DNA of 23,138 bases from a virus. Of this stretch, positions 1 through 8,145 are shown one piece after another (the first letter of the stretch is position 1; each line of letters opens with the position of its first letter). The stretch is taken from positions 1-23,138 of the IMG/VR virus record IMGVR_UViG_3300009537_000189; one strand, given 5' to 3'. The position numbers and the translations under genes were made by a program. Under the pieces are notes generated by a model. It did no database searches. It saw only the letters and a program-made list of their open reading frames with translations, and was not told the DNA's origin.

Positions 1-2742
1 GGCGAGCCCTTCGACAACCTGGCCGATCACTCGCTCAACCTGCTCGGCCGGAACGCCGGCTTCGACGAGTGCCTTCTTCGCTGTGGCAAGTTGCGACTTT
101 GCGGCGTCCAGTGACTTCTCGGGGAACAGTCCCTCTCCCCGGAGCACCGCCGCTTCCATCTCGTCCAGCGAGAGGAGCGCGTCGCCGTAGGACCGCTGCG
201 TGCGCACCGACGCGGTGATGATACCGCCCGTTCGCGACGTGCGGATCGACGGGTGCTGATTGACCTTCCGTGGGTTGAAGAACTCGACCGTCTCCTCGCC
301 GGCTGCCTTCAGCGCGCGGGTGCTCGGCGTCTCGACGACTGGCAGGTCCCGGTAGAGATCGGTGTCGAACATCTCGTCGACCGTGCCCTCGGCCTTTCGC
401 TCCAACGCGACCATGTTGTCGGTGGCGTGCGCTGCGGCTGCCATCGGCCGGGCTTCGGAGATCGGCGGCGGCTTGGCCTCTCGCATCTGCTCAGCGGGGA
501 GGTCGTCGTCCCCGGCGGCGCGGGACTTGCCGGCCTTGACCTGGCGCTCGCGAGCGATGCTGCTGGCACCCTGAAGGTCGCCGTCGTCGAGCATCTTCGC
601 TTCCCGCCGCAGCGAGTGCACGGCACTCGACGAGTACCGGACGCCGCGGTTGGCGGCCTCGGTCATCTTCCAGATGGCAACAGCCGTCGCGTCGATGACG
701 TCGGGTTCGAGGATAGCGCCGCCCAGCGCGAAGCCGGCGAGCAGCGCGTTGTGTGTGTCCGCCTCGAACGCCCGCCAAGCCTGGTCGATGTCGTCGGCGT
801 CGATCTCACCGTTGCCGTTGTAGTCCTGCTCGTAGTCGCCGGGCACATATGAAAGCCCGCTCATACGATAGACCTTCGGCCCCATGTTGATCATGTCGAC
901 GTAGGCGTTCAGCGTGTTCGACCGGTACAGTGCCTCGAAGGCGTTGTCACGCCGTTGCTGCCGTTCGAGGACGTTGGCGACCATCTCCATCGGCGAGCGC
1001 AGCCGCCAGTCGCCGTCGGCATCCTTCTCCATTGGGCCAAATGTCGTGATTTCCGCTGCCGCCGCTCGACGGACACGGCCGAGATCGACGCCTTCTTCCT
1101 CGTCAGTTGCCTCCTTGTAGAGCGTCTGCGCGCCGACGGTGGCGCCTTCGATGCGCTCCGTGAGCGGCAGGAAGATCTCGCGGGAGGTGTTGCCGATTGC
1201 GTCCAACGAATCGACGGTCGCACCAAACGGCGTCTGCGTCTCGACCATGACGGCGTTGCCGTCCGGTGCGAAGCCAGTGATCTCCAGCCGCGGCCGAAAG
1301 GCTTCCGCGAACGCTCGTGCATATTCGCCGCGGCCGAGCATGTCCCGAATCGACAGATCCGGGTCAGGGCTGTCGTACTTCGCCAGTGTCAGATCGTCGC
1401 CGAACTGGTTGGGCTCCGTCAGCCGCATGTACTGGCTCATCGACGGCGTGAAGTCGAGCGCCCGGTTGAAGTGGTTGTTCGCTCGTGCGGCGATCAGCTC
1501 GTTCCATGCCCGCGCCAGCGCCTTCTGGCTCGCGACTCGTCCGAGTCCTTGTGCGGCGAGGATCTGCTCGTCTTCGGTTGCGCCGAGCGTCGAGCGCTCA
1601 ATGCCCTCCTCCTCCAGCTCGCGGATGATGTCCAGCGGCCGGTCACTGTAGACGTACACGGTCTTGCGGCCGATCTTCAGCGGCGACCCGTTCTCGCGCA
1701 GATTGTGCTCGGCGATGTCCTGCACGATGTCTCGCGTCGGCCCCTCGGAAGCAAGCTTGTCCCAGGCGTTGATCATCTCCAGAACTTCGGTGTCGGTCTT
1801 GTCGTAGATCAGCGCGTAGGCCGCACTGCCGAGTTCCGACGCCTGCGTCTGCTGGTCGGTGCCGAAGATGAAGCCTGCACCTTCCCGCACTGGCAGGCTG
1901 TGCAGGCGGTCCTCATTGATACGCCCGGCCTTGTCGGTCCAGCCGACTGCATATAGCGGCGCCGCCTTCGACTGCAACCGGATGTCGGCGCCGCGTCGGG
2001 TAGCCGTCGTCGGCAGCAGGTTCTCCGACCGCAGACGCTCCATGATCCGGTCCCGGGCTTCGTCGCCCTTCAGCCGCTCTTGTGCCTCACTGCCGACGGC
2101 CGTGTCATAATCGCGCCATGCGTATGTCACAATCTCGTCAAGGTTGCTGCCGCTGTCAGCGACGGCCGCGCGCAGCTGCTTGGCATCGACTCCACGCGAC
2201 GCGCTGAAGTCCTCCACGGCCTTCGCCATCGACCGATCAGCGCCGCCTGTCTCATACTCCGACCGCAGCGCCTTGACCAGCTCCTCGGTATCCTCGCGAG
2301 AGAAGCCATACGTCGGACGTTCTGGCGCAGATAGTGACGCGAAGTCCTGTTGCGCCACTTCCCGTGTCGGGGCGAATCCGCGCCGAACGTACTGATCGAG
2401 CCGGTAGGCGTCGATAGGGTCATCGAGCAGATCGGGCTTCTTGCCGGCCATGAACTCGTCGAGACGCTTCTGTGCCGTCTCGCGATCCACGTCGAGCGTC
2501 TTCAGGTAGTCTTCGTCGATCTGGAACGTCACCGTAGGCTCTGGCGCCGCGACTGGCTTCGGCTTCGGCTTCGGCTTCGCGACGGGCTTCGTCGGCTTCG
2601 GTGCGCTGACTGGAGCGGGCTTCGGCTCCTCGACCGGCTTCGGTTCGACCAGCGGCTCCGTCGCCGGCAGCAGCGGCTTCTCCTCGACAACGCCCGTCGG
2701 CATCGACTTCGGGGCGCTCTTTGGCATCAGGGGGCGAGGCAC
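1..2742 (-). CDS. Very large virion protein, gp16-like ejection protein candidate (3' end missing)
   Basis: The frame is open from a GTG at 2742 to the left edge, giving at least 914 residues with the C-terminus outside the window. I chose GTG 2742 over the in-frame ATG at 2727 because GGAG lies 5 bases before the GTG and a promoter -10 box ends 18 bases upstream, while the ATG has no ribosome binding site. Residues about 20-65 are a Pro/Lys/Glu-rich linker with a KPKPKPKP run. The rest is a long, charged, mostly helical sequence without a domain I can name, apart from an EF-hand-like loop at residues 640-651. It follows a 222-aa Ala-rich and a 726-aa protein. That order and size series matches T7 gp14-gp15-gp16, the internal proteins ejected into the host. 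I see no lytic transglycosylase motif in the visible part. The virion role is inferred from context only. Confidence 0.75.
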   Translation of the reverse strand, partial: MPRPLMPKSAPKSMPTGVVEEKPLLPATEPLVEPKPVEEPKPAPVSAPKPTKPVAKPKPKPKPVAAPEPTVTFQIDEDYLKTLDVDRETAQKRLDEFMAGKKPDLLDDPIDAYRLDQYVRRGFAPTREVAQQDFASLSAPERPTYGFSREDTEELVKALRSEYETGGADRSMAKAVEDFSASRGVDAKQLRAAVADSGSNLDEIVTYAWRDYDTAVGSEAQERLKGDEARDRIMERLRSENLLPTTATRRGADIRLQSKAAPLYAVGWTDKAGRINEDRLHSLPVREGAGFIFGTDQQTQASELGSAAYALIYDKTDTEVLEMINAWDKLASEGPTRDIVQDIAEHNLRENGSPLKIGRKTVYVYSDRPLDIIRELEEEGIERSTLGATEDEQILAAQGLGRVASQKALARAWNELIAARANNHFNRALDFTPSMSQYMRLTEPNQFGDDLTLAKYDSPDPDLSIRDMLGRGEYARAFAEAFRPRLEITGFAPDGNAVMVETQTPFGATVDSLDAIGNTSREIFLPLTERIEGATVGAQTLYKEATDEEEGVDLGRVRRAAAAEITTFGPMEKDADGDWRLRSPMEMVANVLERQQRRDNAFEALYRSNTLNAYVDMINMGPKVYRMSGLSYVPGDYEQDYNGNGEIDADDIDQAWRAFEADTHNALLAGFALGGAILEPDVIDATAVAIWKMTEAANRGVRYSSSAVHSLRREAKMLDDGDLQGASSIARERQVKAGKSRAAGDDDLPAEQMREAKPPPISEARPMAAAAHATDNMVALERKAEGTVDEMFDTDLYRDLPVVETPSTRALKAAGEETVEFFNPRKVNQHPSIRTSRTGGIITASVRTQRSYGDALLSLDEMEAAVLRGEGLFPEKSLDAAKSQLATAKKALVEAGVPAEQVERVIGQVVEGLA
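790..825 (-). other. EF-hand/dockerin-like calcium-binding loop inside the large virion protein
   Basis: Codons for residues 640-651 of the 1-2742 gene read DYNGNGEIDADD. This fits the 12-residue calcium loop pattern D-x-[DN]-G-[DN]-G-x-[IV]-x-x-x-[DE], with ligands at positions 1, 3, 5, 7, 9 and 12. Asp at position 12 is the form usual in dockerins; most EF-hands have Glu. I see no second loop nearby, so it is a lone loop. Confidence 0.6.
2555..2578 (-). repeat. GGCTTC x4 hexanucleotide tandem repeat coding for a Lys-Pro linker
   Basis: Four perfect copies of GGCTTC (plus-strand reading) encode alternating Lys-Pro in the N-terminal linker of the 1-2742 gene. Such runs give extended, stiff linkers and can vary in copy number by slippage in steps of two residues. 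Confidence 0.8.
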
Positions 2743-2760
2743 TGGTACTCCGGCGACAGC

Positions 2761-2789
2761 AGTATAACCGACTCAGCCGGCAATGTCAC
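2761..2789 (-). promoter_or_regulatory. Promoter GTGACA-N17-TATACT for the 1-2742 gene
   Basis: On the minus strand GTGACA (2789-2784) is followed by exactly 17 bases and TATACT (2766-2761). The start GTG at 2742 lies 18 bases past the -10 box with GGAG in between, so the leader would be about a dozen bases. An imperfect dyad (ACCGAGTC, then GAGTCGGT, with GGCA/TGCC inside) spans about 2767-2800 and overlaps the promoter. It could be an operator or a weak terminator of the upstream gene. Confidence 0.65.
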
Positions 2790-2801
2790 TGCCGACTCGG
2801 T

Positions 2802-4982
2802 TTATGACCCTTGCAGTGCGCGCTCTCTCGCCTTCCGCCGAAGCTTCCCCGTCGGGTCCGGCACGTACTCCTCCTCGACGTCACCAGGCAACACGCCGCC
2901 GACATACGGCGCCAGACGCTCGTCCTTCCACGCCTTGCGCCGCTCTCCGATGGTCGCGCCCTCGGCGCCAGGAGCCGGCGCACGCTCGACCAGCGCCGAA
3001 ACATCGCCGACACGATCCGTTCGTCGCCGTGGTCGGTCGTCGGCTGCCGACACATCCTCCTCGGCGGTCTCGGGCAGTGCCGGGTCCTCGTCGGGCAGCA
3101 GCGCCTTCTCACGGGCGCGGTCATTCAGGCTGCTGCGGTCGCCGCCAATGATGTCGGCTGTGGGCCGCACCGAGTCGAAGATGTCCGGCTCGCGCCGGTC
3201 GATGATCTCGCCCCACTTCGCCAGAGTCGTGTCATCGGCAGCGCCGCCCCCGAGGATACGGATGCCGTTGAACTCGTACTCGGTCTGCTCATCGTAGGGC
3301 TTCGCGAGACTGTCGAACTCGGGGCCGCGACCGGAGATCGCCCGGCGAAGGGTCCGGCTCTCTGCCCGCGACCGTCGCTTCGCAGGATCTTCGTCCCCTC
3401 CGACACGGCGCACAATCGGTTGCATGTCGCCCGTGAAGACTTCGCGTCGCCCGTTCTCGTCGGCCGCAGCGATGTAGCTGTTGCGGTACTGGCTGAGGAG
3501 TGCCGCCTGCGAGTGTTCCCGCTCGCCGACGAATCGCCGTGCGTAGAGCGCGCGGAACTGGTCGGCCTCGGTTGGGTTCGCCGGCAGCTCCAGTGTCTGT
3601 CCGATGCCGGGAGTCGCCAGATCCTCGACCGTCAGCGCCTGTCCGCCCTTCTTCTGCACGAGGCCAAAGTCGAGCCCCTTGGCGGCAGATGCTTCCGTCT
3701 CCGCGAGGCTGCCGTCTTCCTCGACAAGGTAGACCTTGCCGGCAGCGCGGACGACGAGCCCGTCTGGACCCTCTGCGACCATCGGCGTGCCCTTGGGCAG
3801 GTAGGACACCTCGACGATCTCACCGCTGAACTGGCCGCCGCCAGGCTTCATCGCCCGACCCCAGCGGTTCTCGTGCTTCGTCTGATAGTCGTAGAGGACG
3901 AAGGCGTTGACGAGATCACCGCCCGGAATGGCGCCGACGATCTCGCCGTCCTTGTCGAACTTCGGGTAGCCGATCTCCGACATTCCGTTGTCGGCGGCCC
4001 ACAGTCGGAAGGAGTCGTCAGCCAGCAACCGGCCGAGCTGTGCCTCGTCATTGTCGTCGACATCGCCGGCCTGGATCTTCGCCCACAGCGTCTGCGCGAC
4101 ATCGAACAGAAACTCTTGGCGCTTGCCCTCCTCGGCGTCTTCCGAGATCATGCGCCGCAGCGTCTCGGGATCGGCGTTCGAGATCGACGTGACGTTGCTG
4201 AGCGCGGCGTTCAGCGCCTTCCGCGACGACGCCAGGCGCTTGTCGAGTTCCGCCTGGTCCTCGACTTCTTCCTCGGCGACGTCCTTCAGATACTTGATCT
4301 GCTCATTGATGCCGTCGATGGCAATGGACTGCCCACGGTGGACACCGCGTGCGTCTTCGATGACCACCAGCGCCCGCTGGACCTCATCGGCAGCGAGGCC
4401 CGCGTCGCGGAGTGCTGCTTCCAACTCGGCCGGGTCGCTGAAGATGTCGTACTCGCTGCCGAGCGTCTTGTCGATGACGTAGTTGACGAAACCCGGCAAC
4501 GCGAGGTCTTCGCCGCTGTTCTGCATACGTGTTGCGTCACCGGCGACCAGCTCCCAGCCGGCAGCAGCACTCCGCAAGATCGCGGAGTCGAGACCCTTCG
4601 ACATCGTTTCGGGGACCTTGTACCGCGACGAAACAATGCGCGTCAGCGCCTGGCTGCCGGACTCCAGTATCTCGCGAGCGGCATCGACCTTCGCCTGGTA
4701 GTTGTGGACGCGAGCGTTCTGCATGACTTCGGTGTACTGCGTCAGAATACTGGCGGCAGATGTCTGCGCCTTCAGCAGGTCACTGCGCAGACGGTTGCGC
4801 TCGCGGTTCATGCCCATGTCGTACTTGGACATCTGCGTCGTCGTCTCGCGGAACGTCCGCTGCTCCTCGCCCGCCAGCTTGCCGCGCGCCGTCACCTGAG
4901 CGGCACGGACGCGGCTATCGTCACCCGTCGCGGTGGCCGCGGCGGTCGGTCGATTCTGGTAGGTCAGATAGGGAGTCGCCAT
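2802..4982 (-). CDS. 726-aa internal virion protein candidate (gp15-like by position)
   Basis: The ATG at 4982 is preceded by GAGG at 5-base spacing and lies 7 bases after the stop of the 222-aa gene, so the two are co-transcribed and probably translationally coupled. The protein is hydrophilic and charged. Residues about 25-120 and 215-260 look helical or coiled-coil. A middle part (about 370-440) with short beta-like runs such as VVRAAGKVYLVEEDGS may be a small beta domain. The last 150 residues are rich in Arg, Asp and Pro and probably disordered. No enzyme motif is visible. T7 gp15, a core/ejection protein, is about 750 aa and sits in the same place between gp14 and gp16, so I propose an equivalent role from order and size alone. 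Confidence 0.8.
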   Translation of the reverse strand: MATPYLTYQNRPTAAATATGDDSRVRAAQVTARGKLAGEEQRTFRETTTQMSKYDMGMNRERNRLRSDLLKAQTSAASILTQYTEVMQNARVHNYQAKVDAAREILESGSQALTRIVSSRYKVPETMSKGLDSAILRSAAAGWELVAGDATRMQNSGEDLALPGFVNYVIDKTLGSEYDIFSDPAELEAALRDAGLAADEVQRALVVIEDARGVHRGQSIAIDGINEQIKYLKDVAEEEVEDQAELDKRLASSRKALNAALSNVTSISNADPETLRRMISEDAEEGKRQEFLFDVAQTLWAKIQAGDVDDNDEAQLGRLLADDSFRLWAADNGMSEIGYPKFDKDGEIVGAIPGGDLVNAFVLYDYQTKHENRWGRAMKPGGGQFSGEIVEVSYLPKGTPMVAEGPDGLVVRAAGKVYLVEEDGSLAETEASAAKGLDFGLVQKKGGQALTVEDLATPGIGQTLELPANPTEADQFRALYARRFVGEREHSQAALLSQYRNSYIAAADENGRREVFTGDMQPIVRRVGGDEDPAKRRSRAESRTLRRAISGRGPEFDSLAKPYDEQTEYEFNGIRILGGGAADDTTLAKWGEIIDRREPDIFDSVRPTADIIGGDRSSLNDRAREKALLPDEDPALPETAEEDVSAADDRPRRRTDRVGDVSALVERAPAPGAEGATIGERRKAWKDERLAPYVGGVLPGDVEEEYVPDPTGKLRRKARERALQGS

Positions 4983-4989
4983 GAGTTCC

Positions 4990-5658
4990 TCAGTCGAGAA
5001 GGCCGAGCTGTTCCACGAGTTTGCGCGCGGCTTCCTGCTTCTTTTCCTCGTCGGCCGCAGTCCTCGCGCCGTGCGTCAACGGTGCCTTGGCGGACGAACC
5101 AGGCACTGCCGCCGCCTGACCGCTTGCCGCCTTCGCAGCCTTCGCACCTCTGAAACCGGCCTCGAAGTCGGCCGCCGCTGTTGCCGACGTCTTTCCTAGC
5201 TGCGCCGCCTGCTGGTCGATCTCGCCACGACGAGCAGCCTGTCGCGCCAGCGCGGCCTCACGCTGCTGCTGTCCGAGCTGAGCCGAGACCGACTCCAGCT
5301 CTCCACGGGCAGCCGCCTGTTGGTTGGCGAGATCGGCACCCAGGCCACGGACGGCCTCTGCCTGCACCGCAGACCGACCGAAGCCGGCAGCGGCTCCCTG
5401 TCGGTTGAGATCAGCCTCGATACCCTTCGTCGCAGCCATCTGCTGACGAGCGACACCGCCCATTGCGGCGTTCTTCTCGGCCTCGGTCAGGCCGAAGTCG
5501 TTGGCTGCCAACCGTCGCCGGTCTTCCTTCAGCTGCTGGCGGTACAGCTTGCCGGTCTTGGAGAACTGCCGCTGAATGCCCTGCGTCAGAGACGCAGCCG
5601 TCTCCGGGTTCGTCAGCGCGTTGATCGCACCAGCGCCGAGCATCGAGAGTAGGGGCAC
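4990..5658 (-). CDS. 222-aa Ala/Gln-rich internal virion protein candidate (gp14-like by position)
   Basis: Translation starts at GTG 5658 with AAGGAG 6 bases upstream. A promoter -10 box ends at 5677, giving a leader of roughly a dozen bases. The product begins MPLLSMLGAGAINALTNPET, a short hydrophobic Gly/Ala-rich segment that could contact membrane. Then comes a long Ala-, Gln- and Arg-rich helical stretch (about 60-165) and a charged tail. This composition and size recall T7 gp14, the ejection protein that forms the outer-membrane pore. The family cannot be proven from composition, but the position ahead of 726-aa and more than 914-aa proteins supports it. Confidence 0.8.
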   Translation of the reverse strand: MPLLSMLGAGAINALTNPETAASLTQGIQRQFSKTGKLYRQQLKEDRRRLAANDFGLTEAEKNAAMGGVARQQMAATKGIEADLNRQGAAAGFGRSAVQAEAVRGLGADLANQQAAARGELESVSAQLGQQQREAALARQAARRGEIDQQAAQLGKTSATAAADFEAGFRGAKAAKAASGQAAAVPGSSAKAPLTHGARTAADEEKKQEAARKLVEQLGLLD

Positions 5659-5676
5659 GTAAAACTCCTTTCGTCC

Positions 5677-5705
5677 AGTCTATCACGAACGGCGCTCACT
5701 GACAA
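5677..5705 (-). promoter_or_regulatory. Promoter TTGTCA-N17-TAGACT for the ejection-protein-like genes
   Basis: Minus strand: TTGTCA at 5705-5700, 17 bases, TAGACT at 5682-5677. The GTG of the 222-aa gene follows 18 bases after the -10 box, with an AAGGAG site. Only 50 bases separate this gene from the one upstream. The -35 box lies inside a 14-bp palindrome listed separately. Confidence 0.7.
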
Positions 5706-5712
5706 GTGTCAG
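5699..5712. promoter_or_regulatory. Candidate operator, palindrome CTGACA-AG-TGTCAG
   Basis: A perfect 6-bp inverted repeat with a 2-base centre covers the -35 box of the adjacent promoter and overlaps the TGA stop (5711-5709) of the preceding gene. It shares the pattern CTGAC-N4-GTCAG with the terminase promoter palindrome at 15545-15558. A repressor or activator site is a reasonable inference. Confidence 0.45.
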
Positions 5713-6518
5713 ACGATCTCGCCTCCGAGCACCAGCCCCGTCGGATTGCGGACGCCGAACGTGACGCGGTTGTGGATGCTGTGGTTCCAAATCTGCGTGC
5801 GTCCCGCAGGGTTCGTGTCGGAGGGGACCACGCGCTTGATGTTGTGCTGTGTGCCGCCGCCGGGCTCCGTCAGCCCGAGCCGGAGCTGGATGTCGTGCCA
5901 GCCGGCGTTGATGTTCCTCGACATATGGTGGAAGTCGAAGTAGAAGCTGCACCAGTCCTCGTAGAGCGTCACTCGCGGATCGGCCGGGTCGTTGTCGATG
6001 AAGACGGACACGGGTAGACTGCGCCGCGTGTGCGCGACCTTCCCATAGGAGCCGCCTGCCTCGCTGAGCGAGAGCTGAAGCCGGATGTCGCCGTGGGTGT
6101 AGGACGAAACCTCCTGGTCGTTCTTCGAGCCGATGAACGGCCGAAAGACGTGGACGAAGAAGCCGATGTTCCACAGCACCGACGACTTGTAGGGGACGTA
6201 GAAGCGCAGACCGCATCCTGCGACGTTGATCAGCTCCTCACGAGCGTTGCCATCATCCACGTCGGGACCGGCATCAGCCTCGGACCAGTAGTCCACCGGC
6301 TCCCGGCTCTGTTCGCCGCGAGTGCGGACAGCCTCCTCGGGCCAGATGTGGTGGTCGCGAGCACGGAAAGCCGCCGCGAAGTTGCCGGCGTCGAGGCCGC
6401 CGTTGCTCTCCGAGTACAACCCGCGACCGGCAGTCGGCGAGTACAGGTTGAGGTTGTGTCCGTTGACCGACAAGATCGCATTGTCGGTGTACGCATACGT
6501 CGGTGCGATGGTTGTCAT
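5709..6518 (-). CDS. 269-aa beta-rich tail or fibre-like structural protein
   Basis: ATG 6518 follows the stop of the 541-aa gene after a single base, so the two are translationally coupled. I do not recognise a family. The sequence is rich in aromatic residues, Gly, Asn and Asp with alternating hydrophobics, typical of beta-sandwich virion proteins. Segments such as GWHDIQLRLGLTEPG near residue 210 resemble strands of a jelly-roll domain. There is no signal peptide or transmembrane segment. It lies between the nozzle-like gene plus its 541-aa partner and the ejection-type proteins, where podoviruses often encode tail or fibre components. It could also be a virion accessory protein that is not a fibre. 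Confidence 0.75.
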   Translation of the reverse strand: MTTIAPTYAYTDNAILSVNGHNLNLYSPTAGRGLYSESNGGLDAGNFAAAFRARDHHIWPEEAVRTRGEQSREPVDYWSEADAGPDVDDGNAREELINVAGCGLRFYVPYKSSVLWNIGFFVHVFRPFIGSKNDQEVSSYTHGDIRLQLSLSEAGGSYGKVAHTRRSLPVSVFIDNDPADPRVTLYEDWCSFYFDFHHMSRNINAGWHDIQLRLGLTEPGGGTQHNIKRVVPSDTNPAGRTQIWNHSIHNRVTFGVRNPTGLVLGGEIV

Positions 6519-6519
6519 G

Positions 6520-8145
6520 TCAACCCCGGATCTGGAAGAACGAGAGCGCGCCGCGTTGGTAGTACACGTCGGGGCTGGTCACAATCGGCCCGCCGCCGGC
6601 CTTCGACAGCCGGAAGCCGCTGCCGACGATGCCGATGAAGTCGAGGTCATATGTCGGGTCTGCGCCGGCCGTTCCGCCGGTCGTCGGCGAGTAGTTGAAG
6701 ACGTGGAAGATCGGAACGTCGTACTCGACCGGCCGGCTCAGCGTTGACGTGTTGCCGTCCGCCTGCACCCAATAGGTGTAGTTGTTGACGTAGACTTCTG
6801 TGCTGCCGAGGATGTTGATCGTAGTCAGGTCGTCTCGTTGCACGCCGAGCGCGAACGCCGCCATACAACCGATGTCGTCGCCGGGGCCGCCGCCGGGTGT
6901 ACCGTTGATCTCGTTCAGCTGTACGTTGCCCATGACGATGACCAGGCTGTCGACTCCATCGGTGAGGATGTCGACCGCACCGCGGACAGGATCGTCGAGC
7001 GTCGTCAGGTCCACGCCGGCACCGTCGTCGAGCCACCACCAACCCGTAGCGCCCGTCGCCTTCGTACCGGAGATCGTGTCGATGCCGTAGCCCGGATAGG
7101 CACAGTTGAGCTGTTGCGCGCCGGCCGGCAAGATGGTTGTGTGCGACACGTCGAGGTGTGTCGGCGGCAAGTGCTTGTTCATCAGCGCGCCGCGAGCGAG
7201 GTCGCCGTCTTCGATGTTGTTGAGCGCGGCCGTGATGATGTCAGCCCGGTTCGTCTTCATCGACGCCTGGGAGACGACGTGCCCATCGAGGAAAGTCGGC
7301 GTCTCTACCGACACCCGCGTCGGGGCGTTGGCGGGGAACACCGGGCATTCGAGCGCGAACAGCTTCCGATTGTGAATGACGACGGCGGCATCGGCCGGCA
7401 GGAGCTGCGGCACGACGGGTTGAATCGACCGCGCAACGGCCTCAATCGTGTGCGTGCCGGCCGAGACGGGAACAGACACGACAACGCGGACAGCGCCGGC
7501 CTGGGGACCGATGCCACGAATCGCCTGGCTCTTGTAGAGTCCGGGGCCGGGCAGGTTCTTCATCGACGCCGACGTGTTGGACGAGTCACGCTGACTGACC
7601 GGCTTCAGCGCTTGCGCCGACCGATGCCACTCGTCTACCTGAGCGGTGACAGACTCCGACACGACCTGGCCGTCGACACGAATCGCCAGCTGAAGCCCCG
7701 GAGCCGGCACACCGGCAATGAAACCCGTGTGCCGCGCAGCACCGCTGTCGCTGGGGATGAACTCGTGGTAGACGTAGTTGCACCAGAACACGATCCAGAC
7801 CGAACCATTGCCGGTGACGATATCCTCGAACACCATCGACTCGACCTGGCTCCAGTTGCTCGACTGCGGCACGAAGGACGCGTTCGTCAGCGTGCCGAGC
7901 GTCGGTGCGCGATAGCCGGCGCTGGGACTGCCCCAATCAGGGTTGCTGCTGACTTCGACGTAGTACGGCTTGTGGAACGCCTGGACTCCCGGCTTCGGGC
8001 TGAACTCCTTGATGTCGCCGAGGATGTCGTGCGCGTTGAGCCGCCCCGACGCCTTGTCGCCGATGGGCTGCCAGTCTTGGTTGAACTCGCGAGCCTTGAA
8101 GGGCGTCTCCGACTGAACCAGACGCTTCGGGAACTTGTAAGACAT
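6520..8145 (-). CDS. 541-aa beta-rich tail fibre/appendage-like protein
   Basis: The ATG at 8145 overlaps the stop of the nozzle-like gene by one base (TGATG), indicating translational coupling. The start MSYKFPKRLVQSETPFKARE is short and polar. The body is a Gly-, Asn-, Thr- and Val-rich chain of probable beta strands, with a segment around residues 225-245 (VVSVPVSAGTHTIEAVAR) of the type seen in beta-sandwich fibre domains. No enzymatic motif (esterase, lyase, amidase) is apparent. The neighbours make a tail appendage, perhaps a receptor-facing fibre or the protein linking fibres to the nozzle, the best guess. The 269-aa product downstream has a similar AGxHxI-type strand, so the two may be related or work together. 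Confidence 0.78.
   Translation of the reverse strand: MSYKFPKRLVQSETPFKAREFNQDWQPIGDKASGRLNAHDILGDIKEFSPKPGVQAFHKPYYVEVSSNPDWGSPSAGYRAPTLGTLTNASFVPQSSNWSQVESMVFEDIVTGNGSVWIVFWCNYVYHEFIPSDSGAARHTGFIAGVPAPGLQLAIRVDGQVVSESVTAQVDEWHRSAQALKPVSQRDSSNTSASMKNLPGPGLYKSQAIRGIGPQAGAVRVVVSVPVSAGTHTIEAVARSIQPVVPQLLPADAAVVIHNRKLFALECPVFPANAPTRVSVETPTFLDGHVVSQASMKTNRADIITAALNNIEDGDLARGALMNKHLPPTHLDVSHTTILPAGAQQLNCAYPGYGIDTISGTKATGATGWWWLDDGAGVDLTTLDDPVRGAVDILTDGVDSLVIVMGNVQLNEINGTPGGGPGDDIGCMAAFALGVQRDDLTTINILGSTEVYVNNYTYWVQADGNTSTLSRPVEYDVPIFHVFNYSPTTGGTAGADPTYDLDFIGIVGSGFRLSKAGGGPIVTSPDVYYQRGALSFFQIRG

Noticed and set aside
2548-2600. CRISPR-like or satellite repeat at the GGCTTC run
   Set aside because: It is a six-base coding repeat within one gene, not spaced repeats with unique spacers.
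2811-5153. 780-codon open frame on the plus strand opposite the 726-aa virion gene
   Set aside because: It mirrors the minus-strand gene, has no ribosome site, spans two minus-strand genes and gives Arg/Leu-rich sequence typical of antisense in high-GC DNA. The minus frame has SDs and coupling.
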